Of a DNA stretch of 64,000 nucleotides, positions 51,862 to 59,800 are shown piece by piece. Position 1 is the stretch's first letter. The number at the start of each line of letters is the position of its first letter. Source of the DNA: Acidimicrobium ferrooxidans (lineage in GTDB: Bacteria; Actinomycetota; Geothermincolia; Fen-727; Anoxymicrobiaceae). Under the pieces are notes generated by a model, which was given only the letters and a program-made list of their open reading frames with translations, had not been told where the DNA came from and did not search any database. The stretch covers positions 1,003,779 to 1,067,778 of the forward strand of contig DYIU01000001.1 in the NCBI GenBank assembly GCA_020723485.1, read 5' to 3'. The position numbers and the translations under genes are program-made.

Positions 51862-52779
51862 TTAATTCCCCTTGGCGTCCCCGGTACCTTCGAGGAGGTA
51901 GGGCGTTCCCTCGAACACGCCGGTCAGGGACGTGACCTCGTAGCCGCGCTTCTGTATCTCGGGGATGGCCCGGGCCAGCACCTCGTAGGTGTTGTGACCG
52001 CCCCAGTGGGCGAGGATTATCGCCCCGTTCTGGAGGCCGGAGAGGATGGCGTTCACCTGGCTGTCGACCGTGACCCCGGCAGCGGTGTCATTATCGGAGA
52101 CGGTCCAGTTGACGACCCAGTAGCCCTCGCGCGCAGCGATGTCGAGGGCGGGCTGGTCGTAAGCCCCGCCGCTGAACCGGACGTAAGGGTATACCTGGTG
52201 TGTAATGTCCGTAATAGCTTCCTGCGGCTTCCATAACTCCATCATGTAGGTCGCCTCGTCCTTGCCGCGCATCACGTAGTGGTCCCAGGTGTGGCTGCAG
52301 ACCTCGCCGCCGCCTTCCTTTATCGCCTTTACGAACTCGGGGTTCGACTCGACGACGCCGCGGCCGCCTATGAGAAACGTGGTGTACTTTACCTTCCATT
52401 CCTTCAGGAGGTCCAGGATGCGCATGTCCGCGTTCCAGCCGTCGTCGAGCGTCAGCGCCACGCGCTTGAGGTCCGGGTTGCCCCGCGTGATGACCGGGGC
52501 GGGGTCGTGCGCTGGCAGCACGCCCGCGACGTCTTCCCTGTATGTCACGACCGCGCCGTCGACGACGCGGCCCTCGTCGGGGATCTTGTACCTGGCGACC
52601 AGCTTTGTCCCTATGTCCTCGAACATGTTGTAGCCCGAGGCCGGGTCGGAGTCCTCACCGCCGCTTCCGCACCCGTACACGAACGCCAGGATTATCAGCA
52701 GGAGGACTAGAATGACCCCTGCCGCGAATATCGCCCTGTTCCTCGCCACCCGACGGCGGCGCTCCTCGCTGCGTGCCAT
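51862..52779 (-). CDS. Polysaccharide deacetylase family protein, membrane-anchored
   Basis: The start is set at ATG 52779 (MARSEERRRR), but further ATGs to 52815 exist and no clear ribosome site is seen. The 305-residue protein has a basic N-terminus and a membrane segment (AIFAAGVILVLLLIILAFVY), then GCGSGG that could be a lipobox. The NodB-type deacetylase domain has ALTLDDGWNADM (catalytic/metal Asp pair), CSHTWDHYVM (the two metal His) and VRFSGGAYDQPA. It likely removes acetyl groups from cell-surface glycans. An inverted repeat overlaps the start codon. Confidence 0.87.
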   Translation of the reverse strand: MARSEERRRRVARNRAIFAAGVILVLLLIILAFVYGCGSGGEDSDPASGYNMFEDIGTKLVARYKIPDEGRVVDGAVVTYREDVAGVLPAHDPAPVITRGNPDLKRVALTLDDGWNADMRILDLLKEWKVKYTTFLIGGRGVVESNPEFVKAIKEGGGEVCSHTWDHYVMRGKDEATYMMELWKPQEAITDITHQVYPYVRFSGGAYDQPALDIAAREGYWVVNWTVSDNDTAAGVTVDSQVNAILSGLQNGAIILAHWGGHNTYEVLARAIPEIQKRGYEVTSLTGVFEGTPYLLEGTGDAKGN

Positions 52780-52797
52780 GTGTATCATCATACACAT
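52778..52797. promoter_or_regulatory. Short inverted repeat over the start of the deacetylase gene
   Basis: ATGTGTAT (52778-52785) and ATACACAT (52790-52797) are exact complements around CATC. The repeat covers the start codon in the divergent region between the deacetylase gene and the 52930 gene and could be an operator or a translational hairpin. Confidence 0.35.
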
Positions 52798-52929
52798 AAC
52801 GGGGGACATCGGCATGACGGATGTCGTGAGCCCCGCGGGGCGCCTTACACACCCGTTTTGCTATGCTAGAGCGACGAGGAATTGTGCCCGACATCCGACG
52901 GGCCCCAGGGAATCCGAAGGGACGTGAAG

Positions 52930-53361
52930 ATGGCTCTGACAGACGACATAAAGGGAATGGCGGCTTCCGTGGGAGCCGAGCTCAAGGAGAAGAAGGGCAT
53001 CTGCACGTTCAGGCTGACCGTCGCCGAACGAAAGGCGTTCATGTCGAAGAAAAAGCTCGAGTACGTCGCCAGGTTCAGGGTCGACGACCAGGCCCGCGAG
53101 CTCAGGTTCACCGAGATGCTCAAGGAGACCGGCTCCGGGGTTTCTGGGGGTGACGAAGCGTCCCCGGGCTTCGGCTTCAAGACGGAGACCTACAGGACCG
53201 GGGCCGGGCCTCGCGAGGGCACCATCACCGAGCAGTCCGACTACTTCGGCAAGCAGTACACCTACAGCTACGACTGGAGCGCGATACGTTCCTGGATGGA
53301 GCAGGCCGCAGCGGCGGCGGGCTACACGTTCAGCTACTCCATAACGGGCAGAGACATCTAG
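52930..53361 (+). CDS. Small protein of unknown function
   Basis: ATG 52930 is preceded by GAAGGGA; the frame extends to 52882 without support. The 143-residue protein has a charged N-terminus (ALTDDIKGMAASVGAELKEK), a KKLEYVARFRVDDQARELRF strand-rich region and a Tyr/Ser-rich C-terminal half ending TFSYSITGRDI. No family is recognised. Its TAG stop is in the same frame as the methyltransferase that follows 15 bases later, so the two are likely co-transcribed. Confidence 0.65.
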   Translation: MALTDDIKGMAASVGAELKEKKGICTFRLTVAERKAFMSKKKLEYVARFRVDDQARELRFTEMLKETGSGVSGGDEASPGFGFKTETYRTGAGPREGTITEQSDYFGKQYTYSYDWSAIRSWMEQAAAAAGYTFSYSITGRDI

Positions 53362-53376
53362 AAGGAGGGCGCCGAC

Positions 53377-54165
53377 ATCGATACTTTCGACAGGGTCTCG
53401 GGGGAATACGGCGAGAAATCACTGGTCCAGCACAACGCCGCGCGCAAGCTGTTCGACCTCCTCGATGTAGGCGGTAACGAATCCATACTCGATGTGGCAT
53501 GCGGGCCGGGCCATATCACGCGGTGGCTCGCGGAGGCGACGGGTGGAAGGGTGGTCGGCACCGACATATCGCAGGGGATGGTGGAGGAGGCCAGGGCGCT
53601 CTATCCCGGCATCGAGTTCAGGCGCCTGGCCGCCGAGGAGCTCGACTACGACGCCGAGTTCGACGTCGTCTTCTGCAACTCGGCCCTCCAGTGGTTCTCC
53701 GACGCCGTAAGGGCGGTGCGCGCGATGAGGAGCGCGTTGACGAGCGGCGGCAGGCTGGGGGTGGCATGCCCGGCGACCTACGAGTTCGCGCCGTTCTTCG
53801 GAACGGTGATCATGGCCGCGATACGCCGCCCCGAACTGGCTCGCGTGTTCGCCCACTGGCGCAGCCCCTGGTTCCAGCTTGCCTCCGTCGAAGAGTACCG
53901 GACGTTCTTCGAGGAGTGCGGATTCAAGACCGGCCTCGTACGCCTGGACCACGAGGTCGACAGCCTGACCGTGGATGCGGCGTTCGACCTCTACCGCACC
54001 GGCGCCGCGCAGGGCTTCGCAAACAAGGCGTTCTACGAGGTCGAGGTGGACGAAGAGTACGTCGCTGCTTTCAACAGCGCCGTACGCGAAGAGATGGAGA
54101 ACGCCGCGGCCGGAGGCGTGGTCGAGGTTGACTTCAACCGCCTCTACTACGTCGGCCGCGCATAG
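53377..54165 (+). CDS. Class I SAM-dependent methyltransferase, apparent ATC start
   Basis: The standard start in frame (GTG 53494) would cut into motif I. Upstream codons in frame encode DTFDRVSGEYGEKSLVQHNA and ESILDVACGPG, the usual N-terminus and SAM-binding motif I. The frame runs back to the TAG of the previous gene (53359-53361) with no ATG, GTG or TTG. AAGGAGGG (53362-53369) is seven bases before an ATC at 53377, the ideal spacing, giving 262 residues. Later motifs are VVGTDISQGM and DVVFCNSALQWF. It methylates an unknown small molecule or lipid. A sequencing error or read-through fusion are the alternatives. Confidence 0.85.
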   Translation: MDTFDRVSGEYGEKSLVQHNAARKLFDLLDVGGNESILDVACGPGHITRWLAEATGGRVVGTDISQGMVEEARALYPGIEFRRLAAEELDYDAEFDVVFCNSALQWFSDAVRAVRAMRSALTSGGRLGVACPATYEFAPFFGTVIMAAIRRPELARVFAHWRSPWFQLASVEEYRTFFEECGFKTGLVRLDHEVDSLTVDAAFDLYRTGAAQGFANKAFYEVEVDEEYVAAFNSAVREEMENAAAGGVVEVDFNRLYYVGRA

Positions 54166-54231
54166 AACGATGCAGGCTTTGCCGGTCAGCGGTAGAAGCT
54201 AGCGACAGTATTCACAACCGGAGGGATTCAA

Positions 54232-54870
54232 TTGGACTGGGAAGCGGGCTTGAGCGCCGCGGTGGCGCAGGGAGACGAGATAAAGGCCGAGGAGCTGGCC
54301 CGGGAGGCGCTCGACGCCGGGGCTCCTCCGAGGGAAGTGCTCGAGAAGGGCGCGGTGGCCGGCATCGACGAGGCCGGGCGCCTCTGGCAGGAGGGAGAAT
54401 ACTTCCTGCCGGACGTCATACTTGCCACGGAGGCCTTCAACGTGGTCATGGGCATCGTCGAGCCTCTCCTCGCGGGGGAGGACGGCGCGAGGAAAGGCAG
54501 GGTGGTCCTGGGCTCGGTGGAGGGCGACGCGCACGACCTGGGCAAGAACATCGTGGCCGCGATGCTTCGCGCCTCGCTGTATGAGGTGCTGGACCTCGGC
54601 GTCGACGTGCCGGCCGCCAGCTTCGTGGAGGCGGCGCGGGAGCAGGAGCCCGGCATCATCGGCCTCGGGGCGTACATGACCACCACCATGCGAAACATGG
54701 AAGGAGTCATCACCGCGCTCGAGGAGGCCGGCCTTCGGAGCGGGGTCAAGATCATCATCGGCGGAGCTCCCGTGACCGCGGAGTACGCCGACAGGATAGG
54801 GGCTGACGGGTACGGGGCGGACGCCGTCGAAGCCGTGAGGCTCGCCGGCCGCCTGCTGGGGGTGAGCTAG
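54232..54870 (+). CDS. Corrinoid (B12)-binding methyltransferase protein, MtbC/MttC-like
   Basis: TTG 54232 follows GGAGGG at good spacing. The 212-residue protein has the N-terminal helical cap (EVLEKGAVAGIDEAGRLWQEG) and the B12-binding Rossmann domain with GDAHDLGKNIVAAM, whose His coordinates cobalt. GAYMTTTMRNM and IIGGAPVTAEYADRIGADGY follow. Such proteins carry methyl groups between a substrate methyltransferase and a second acceptor methyltransferase. The next gene (UroD-like) starts directly after this stop. No MtaB/MttB-type substrate methyltransferase is near. Confidence 0.92.
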   Translation: MDWEAGLSAAVAQGDEIKAEELAREALDAGAPPREVLEKGAVAGIDEAGRLWQEGEYFLPDVILATEAFNVVMGIVEPLLAGEDGARKGRVVLGSVEGDAHDLGKNIVAAMLRASLYEVLDLGVDVPAASFVEAAREQEPGIIGLGAYMTTTMRNMEGVITALEEAGLRSGVKIIIGGAPVTAEYADRIGADGYGADAVEAVRLAGRLLGVS

Positions 54871-56109
54871 GTGGGTGTCACCGCGAAGCTGCTGAAGGGC
54901 ACGCTGTACGCCAGGGGCCTGAGGCTCGGCGAGCTCGACGGATACGAGCGCCTCATCGCCGGCATCTACGGCCGGCCGGACCGGGTCCCCATCGTGCTTC
55001 AACCTTACACCTACGCCATGGCCATGCACGGGCTCTCCGCCAGGCGTTTCTTCACCGAGCCGGGGCCGTTCATAAACGCCTCGCGGAACATGGCGGTCTA
55101 CTTCGGTGCCGACTCCTGGTCCCCCGTCTTCGACTTCTACAACATAGAGCTCGACGCACTGGGCCAGAAGCTCATCTGGCGCGAGAACAGCGAACCGGAC
55201 GTCGACACCCGCGAGCCCCTCATCGCCGCCGAGGAGGACCTGAGGAGGTTGAAGCCCCCGGTGCCCGGGAAGAGCGGCCGCATGCCGTACGTCATCGAGG
55301 CTTACAAGCGCTACATGGACGTCATGGGGATACCACCAATGGCTTACGCCTGCTCGCCGTTCACGATGGCCGTGCTCATACGGGGCTACGTGAACTTCCT
55401 GCGGGACATGCGGAGGAACCCTGCTTTCGCCCACAGGTTGCTCGAGTTCCTCAGCATGGAGGTGGTCGTCCCCTGGATAGACAGGATGGTGGAGGCCACC
55501 AACACGGCCATTGTGGTGATGTCCGACGCGTGGGCGTCGGCCCCGAACATGACGGTCCAGATGGTCAGGGAGTTCTGCCTGCCCTACGTCGAGAAGGTGA
55601 TACGCGCAACGAACTCCGCGATGCGGACCGTCATGGACTCCGGCAGCTGGGGAGAAAAGGACGTAGCCGACCCGAGAGAGATACTCGACATCAAGATGGA
55701 CATGCTCACCCCCGGGAACAGCCTCAAGGCCCTGCGGCCCTTCTTCCTGCTTGTCTGGAACGAGGACTACGAGGCCGTGGGCATCCCCAGGATCCGTGCC
55801 TACGCCGAGGAGAAAGACGTCTGCCTCATGCTCAACATCAGGCCTGACCTCATCGAGGAAGGCCCGGTCGAGAGGATAGTGGAGAACGTGGTGAAGGTCA
55901 TACGCGAGGGTGCGGGAAAGGGGAGGTTCGCGCTCCTCTTGAACCTGGTCCCGGTTGGGACGCCGGTCGAGCACGCGCACGTCGCGGTCGCGGCGCTCAA
56001 GCAGTTCGGGCGGTACCCGGTGGGCGGCCTCGAGCCGCGGGCGTTCAGGATGCCGTCGTTCCGCCCGTTCGACGAGTGGCTGCGCGCCGAAGGCCTCCCC
56101 GTCGACTGA
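54871..56109 (+). CDS. Uroporphyrinogen-decarboxylase-like (MtaA/CmuA superfamily) methyltransferase candidate
   Basis: GTG 54871 abuts the stop of the corrinoid gene. The 412-residue protein shows the UroD fold by length and blocks such as GRPDRVPIVLQPYTYAMAMH, YACSPFTMAVLIRGYVNFLR, YVEKVIRATNSAMRTVMDSG and LDIKMDMLTPGNSLKALRPF. Methyltransferases of this superfamily move methyl groups on corrinoid proteins. The typical zinc-binding His-x-Cys...Cys pattern of MtaA is not obvious, so catalysis may differ. The pairing with a corrinoid protein strongly suggests a methyltransfer role. Confidence 0.8.
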   Translation: MGVTAKLLKGTLYARGLRLGELDGYERLIAGIYGRPDRVPIVLQPYTYAMAMHGLSARRFFTEPGPFINASRNMAVYFGADSWSPVFDFYNIELDALGQKLIWRENSEPDVDTREPLIAAEEDLRRLKPPVPGKSGRMPYVIEAYKRYMDVMGIPPMAYACSPFTMAVLIRGYVNFLRDMRRNPAFAHRLLEFLSMEVVVPWIDRMVEATNTAIVVMSDAWASAPNMTVQMVREFCLPYVEKVIRATNSAMRTVMDSGSWGEKDVADPREILDIKMDMLTPGNSLKALRPFFLLVWNEDYEAVGIPRIRAYAEEKDVCLMLNIRPDLIEEGPVERIVENVVKVIREGAGKGRFALLLNLVPVGTPVEHAHVAVAALKQFGRYPVGGLEPRAFRMPSFRPFDEWLRAEGLPVD

Positions 56110-56165
56110 CCGACGACCGTAGCGCCTGCCTCCGGCCGGCTCCGGATTGTGAGATCAAGGTGGAC

Positions 56166-56981
56166 ATGCGAAGCACCCTGACATTGAACAACGGCGAAGA
56201 GATGCCGTGGCTGGGACTGGGGACCTACCGGCTCGATTCCGGGAGGCAGGCCCGGCGCGCCGTGGGCTGGGCGCTCGAGACCGGCTACAGGCTCTTCGAC
56301 ACCGCGACGCTCTACGCCAACGAGCGGTTCATCGGTGAAGCCCTGGCAGGGAGCGGGGTGCCCCGCGAGGAGCTCTTCATCACCACCAAGCTCTGGAACA
56401 GCGACCACGGCTTCGACTCGACCCTCGCAGCCTGCCGCAGGAGCATGGAGGAACTGGGGGTCGACTACCTGGACCTGTACCTCATACACTGGCCGGTCCC
56501 GGGCCTGCGCGCCGAGTCATGGCGGGCCATGGAGGTCCTTCTCTGTGAAGGACTGTGTCGCTCCGTGGGAGTCAGCAACTACATGGTGGAGCACCTGGAG
56601 GAGCTGCTGGCCGCCTCCAGCGTGGTCCCGGCGGTCAACCAGGTGGAGTTCCACCCGTTCCTCTACCAGCGTGAGCTGCTCGAGTTCTGCGACTCGCGGG
56701 GAATCCACCTGCAGGCGTACAGTCCTCTCGCCCGCACCCGGGGCTTCGGCGATCCCGTCGTCGGCCGGGTAGCGGAGCGTCACGGCAGGACACCCGCCCA
56801 GGTGTACCTGCGGTGGGCGCTGCAGCACGGGGTGAGCGTCATCCCGAAGTCCTCACACCCGGAGAGGATAGCGGAGAACGCCGCCATCTTCGACTACGAG
56901 CTGGGCTCGGAGGACATGCACGAACTCGACTCCCTGGGCTCGGGCACCCATGTCTCGTGGGACCCCACGGGGGAGCCCTGA
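56166..56981 (+). CDS. Aldo/keto reductase
   Basis: The 271-residue protein has the AKR catalytic tetrad: LFDTATLYANE (Asp and Tyr), TTKLWN (Lys) and LIHWPVP (His). SVGVSNYM, VNQVEFHPFL, LQAYSPLAR and VIPKSSHPERIAEN form the NADPH-binding end. It reduces carbonyls with NADPH. ATG 56166 is preceded by AAGGTGG; the frame reads back to 56076 into the previous gene. It sits inside the corrinoid/UroD cluster, 56 bases after the UroD gene, and may process the same substrate. Confidence 0.94.
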   Translation: MRSTLTLNNGEEMPWLGLGTYRLDSGRQARRAVGWALETGYRLFDTATLYANERFIGEALAGSGVPREELFITTKLWNSDHGFDSTLAACRRSMEELGVDYLDLYLIHWPVPGLRAESWRAMEVLLCEGLCRSVGVSNYMVEHLEELLAASSVVPAVNQVEFHPFLYQRELLEFCDSRGIHLQAYSPLARTRGFGDPVVGRVAERHGRTPAQVYLRWALQHGVSVIPKSSHPERIAENAAIFDYELGSEDMHELDSLGSGTHVSWDPTGEP

Positions 56982-57029
56982 GTCTCCTCATACCACAAAC
57001 AGGGTCATTACTTGTAGAATAGCCGCGAC

Positions 57030-57686
57030 ATGAGCGAGAACGGATATCACATAATCGCCTGCGCCACCGTCGCCGAGGAGCTGAAACAGCTGGGCGTGAG
57101 CGAGGAGGACATGACCGTCCTGGAGTTCGGCCTTCACGTCTTCCCGGACCAGCTGAAGGAGCGGCTCCAGGAGGCGGTGGACGCGGTGCCAGGCGACTGC
57201 GACATCCTGCTCGGCTACGGGCTCTGCTCCTATGCCGTGGTAGGGCTGCACTCGGATTCGCACCGGCTCGTAATCCCGAGGATAGACGACTGCATAGCTT
57301 TGTTCCTGGGGTCGAGGGAGGACCACCTGGCCAGGCTCGCCGAGGCGCCGGGGACCTACTACCTTACCAAGGGCTGGGTCGAGGCTCAGTGGGACACGCT
57401 CGAGGAGTACGCGAGGCTGGTCGAGAAATACGGCGAGAAGAGGGCGAAGAAGGTCGCCGAGGTGATGTACAAGAACTACACCCAGGTCGTCCTCATCAAC
57501 ACCGGCAACTACAGGATGGACGACTACCGCGACTTCGCGAGGGCCATGGCCGATTTTCTGGACCTCGAGTACAGGGAGGTCCCAGGTTCGAACCGGATGC
57601 TGGAGAAGATGCTCTCGGGCGACTGGGAGCCCGAGTTCCTGGTGGTGCCGCCCGGCACCCCCGTCGACCTCACCCCCTTCCAGTAA
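57030..57686 (+). CDS. DUF1638 family protein
   Basis: The 218-residue protein matches DUF1638: YHIIACATVAEELK, CDILLGYGLCSYAVVGL, LVIPRIDDCIALFLGS and TYYLTKGW. The Gly-Cys and Asp-Asp-Cys motifs are characteristic. DUF1638 genes are often near corrinoid methyltransferase genes, as here, and the conserved cysteines may bind metal, but no reaction is known. A TAGAAT box at 57015-57020 ends only nine bases before the ATG, so the transcript could be almost leaderless. Confidence 0.85.
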   Translation: MSENGYHIIACATVAEELKQLGVSEEDMTVLEFGLHVFPDQLKERLQEAVDAVPGDCDILLGYGLCSYAVVGLHSDSHRLVIPRIDDCIALFLGSREDHLARLAEAPGTYYLTKGWVEAQWDTLEEYARLVEKYGEKRAKKVAEVMYKNYTQVVLINTGNYRMDDYRDFARAMADFLDLEYREVPGSNRMLEKMLSGDWEPEFLVVPPGTPVDLTPFQ

Positions 57687-57800
57687 TAAGTTGGGGTCAC
57701 GTCTGATCTTATGACTCGGACTCAACGTGACAGGACCAGACGGCTCACATTGTGTTCTCCCGCAGCGGTCATAAAATCAGACGTGACCCCAGCTTATGAC
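57686..57800. repeat. Inverted pair of a second REP-like element, GGGGTCACGTCTGAT core
   Basis: Copy 1 (57686-57715) reads ATAAGTTGGGGTCACGTC onward and ends CTTATGAC. Copy 2 (57768-57800) is nearly its reverse complement, so the two face each other across 52 bases. Each copy is itself a TCATAA/TTATGA palindrome. Copy 2 supplies the TAA stop (57794-57796) and last codon of the minus-strand corrinoid gene. Confidence 0.8.
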
Positions 57801-58417
57801 AACTCGCGGGCTACTATCGCGGCCTCGAAGGCGTTTGGAGCATATCCGCTCGCGCCTATCTCGTCCGCGAACTCCTGCGCCACCGGCGCACCTCCGACCA
57901 TCACCACCGCTGCCGGGTCCACGGCGCGCACGGCCTCGATGACCTCGCGCATATGCAGCATTGTCGAGCTCAGCAGCGCGGAAAGCCCCAGGATCCTGGG
58001 CTGATGTTCCCTGTAGGCTTCTACGAACTTCTCCGTCTTAAGGTCTTCCCCGATGTCGACGACGTCGAACCCGGCCCCCTCGAGGCACATCCTCACCAGG
58101 TTCTTGCCGATGGAGTGGATGTCCCCGGCCACGGTCCCCAGCACGACCTTTCCCCCGCCGCTGTCATCACCGGCCATCCTGGGCTTCAGGGCTTCCATGC
58201 CGGCCTCCATGGCGTACGCGGCGACTATGAGCTCAGGTATGTATGCCTCACCGCTTGCAAACCGCGAGCCTATCTCCTCCATGGCGGGCATCATGGCCCC
58301 CTCCAGGAGCACCCTCGGGCCCTGCCCGGTGGACAGCCCCTCCTCGACCAGGCTCCTGACCTTATCCTCGTCCCCCTCGATGACCGAGGCCTTGAGCTTC
58401 GAGAGCAGTTCTTCCAT
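57794..58417 (-). CDS. Corrinoid (B12)-binding methyltransferase protein, second copy
   Basis: The 207-residue protein has the helical cap (LLEGAMMPAMEEIGSRFASG) and the B12 domain with GTVAGDIHSIGKNLVRM (cobalt-binding His), LSALLSSTMLHMREV and VMVGGAPVAQEFADEIGASG. It is a paralogue of the 54232 protein. It follows a UroD-like gene by ten bases on the minus strand, giving a second corrinoid/UroD pair in the opposite gene order. Its stop codon lies inside a repeat element. Confidence 0.92.
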   Translation of the reverse strand: MEELLSKLKASVIEGDEDKVRSLVEEGLSTGQGPRVLLEGAMMPAMEEIGSRFASGEAYIPELIVAAYAMEAGMEALKPRMAGDDSGGGKVVLGTVAGDIHSIGKNLVRMCLEGAGFDVVDIGEDLKTEKFVEAYREHQPRILGLSALLSSTMLHMREVIEAVRAVDPAAVVMVGGAPVAQEFADEIGASGYAPNAFEAAIVARELS

Positions 58418-58427
58418 CGTATCCTCC

Positions 58428-59525
58428 TTATGCCCCGATCGTGATGGGGTAGTCCCCGTACTTCCTCGCCGCTTTCACCATCGCGAGGTAGTTCTCCGGC
58501 TTGACCCCCGGGTGTATCGAGTTCGACGAGCTTATGACGTAGCCCCCGCCGGGCGCCGCCGCGGCAATCGTCTCCTTCACGGACCGCTCCACTTCCTCCT
58601 CGGTGCCGAATGGGAGAAGGTGCATGCAGTCGATGTTGCCCAGTATGCAGAGCCGGTCCCCGTACTTCGCCTTCACCTCGCCGATGTCCATACACTGCGG
58701 CTGGACCGGGTGGAACCCGTCGAACCCGGCCTCCACGATGCCGTCCATTATCGGCCACATGTTGCCGTCGGAATGCTTGAAGATGAGCCTGCCGTGCTCA
58801 TGAACGCGCGCGGTTATCTCCTTGTGGTACGGGAGTATGTACTCGTTGTACTGCGCCGGCGCCATCAGTGTTGTCTGGCTGAAGGCCAGGTCGCCGTCCA
58901 GTCCTATTATGTCCGCGCCGAGCTCCACCGCCATGTCCACTACCTCCAGGATGAAGTCGGTCGCCAGGCGCGCGAGGGCGTGCACGAATCCCGGGTCCTT
59001 GATGTAGTAGAAAAGCAGTTTCTCCATGCTGCCGAGGAAAGTCCAGCTCTCGCGGAACGGCCCCGGCTGAACGAACACCTGCGCTATCTCGTCGCCGAAG
59101 TTGCCCTTGGACGCCATCAGGACCAGGAGCTCCGCCTGCTGGGGGTGATACGGCTCCAGGCTGTCCAGGTCCGCCGGCGAAGAGACGGGGCCGCCGACCG
59201 CGGTCGCCTCACCCTCCTCGCTGACCCGCAGGAGCCTTCCCCATCCGTCTTTCACCAGGTCCTCCCCGGCAGGCTCCGTGTTGAGGAGCGCGAGCGAGGA
59301 CAGCCCGTCGAGCTCGAGCTCTCGGACGATGGTGAAGAGGCAGTTCAAGAGCTTTATCTTCTCTTCCGGTGTCATCTGCTGGGCGAACTTCATCGGGGGA
59401 AGGTCGTCGGTGAAGAAGCTCGCGAGCTTTATTATCGATTCCTCGTTGAACGCCATCTCCCAGACCGGGACCCGGTCAGGCTCGCGCCGCGCGAACGCCT
59501 CGAGCATCCTCTCTCTGCCGTTCAT
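58428..59525 (-). CDS. Uroporphyrinogen-decarboxylase-like methyltransferase, second copy
   Basis: ATG 59525 has AAAGGAG upstream; the longer frame to 59576 reads through a repeat. The 365-residue protein has the UroD/methyltransferase fold: FARREPDRVPVWEMAF, IGLDGDLAFSQTTLM, LIFKHSDGNMWPIMDG, GFHPVQPQCMDIGEVK and CILGNIDCMHLLPFGTEEEV. His in FKHSDGN and the nearby Cys residues could be the zinc ligands of a MtaA-like enzyme. It pairs with the corrinoid gene immediately downstream. The substrate donor is unknown. Confidence 0.85.
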   Translation of the reverse strand: MNGRERMLEAFARREPDRVPVWEMAFNEESIIKLASFFTDDLPPMKFAQQMTPEEKIKLLNCLFTIVRELELDGLSSLALLNTEPAGEDLVKDGWGRLLRVSEEGEATAVGGPVSSPADLDSLEPYHPQQAELLVLMASKGNFGDEIAQVFVQPGPFRESWTFLGSMEKLLFYYIKDPGFVHALARLATDFILEVVDMAVELGADIIGLDGDLAFSQTTLMAPAQYNEYILPYHKEITARVHEHGRLIFKHSDGNMWPIMDGIVEAGFDGFHPVQPQCMDIGEVKAKYGDRLCILGNIDCMHLLPFGTEEEVERSVKETIAAAAPGGGYVISSSNSIHPGVKPENYLAMVKAARKYGDYPITIGA

Positions 59526-59544
59526 CGCCGCTCCTTTCCTCAAA

Positions 59545-59576
59545 CGCAACACGGGGGTCAGGTCACTTTGTTGCAT
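59545..59576. repeat. REP-like palindrome, GGGGTCAGGTCA family (copy 7)
   Basis: CGCAACAC and CTTTGTTGCAT flank GGGGTCAGGTCA. The copy lies 20 bases upstream of the UroD-like gene on its 5' side. Confidence 0.78.
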
Positions 59577-59800
59577 TTCCGTCCGCCCTCGAGACCAACC
59601 GCCTCACGGGCCGCCTCTAGTCTATTACTTCTGGGCCAAGAGGATCTTGCGCTTCCGAGATTCCCGATTTTGCCTTTACCGAATCTTAAGCGTTTGTTAG
59701 GCACGTTTTACCCGGGCGAAACCCGATCAGAACACCCGTTTGTTTCAATGACCTCAGGACAATGGAAAAGAGGACAGGAATCGGACCAAGGAGGGAATGC

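Noticed and set aside
53359-53377. Pyrrolysine-type TAG read-through fusing the 52930 protein to the methyltransferase
   Set aside because: A strong ribosome site lies directly after the TAG at ideal spacing for ATC 53377, and the fused parts have no known link. No Pyl genes are seen.
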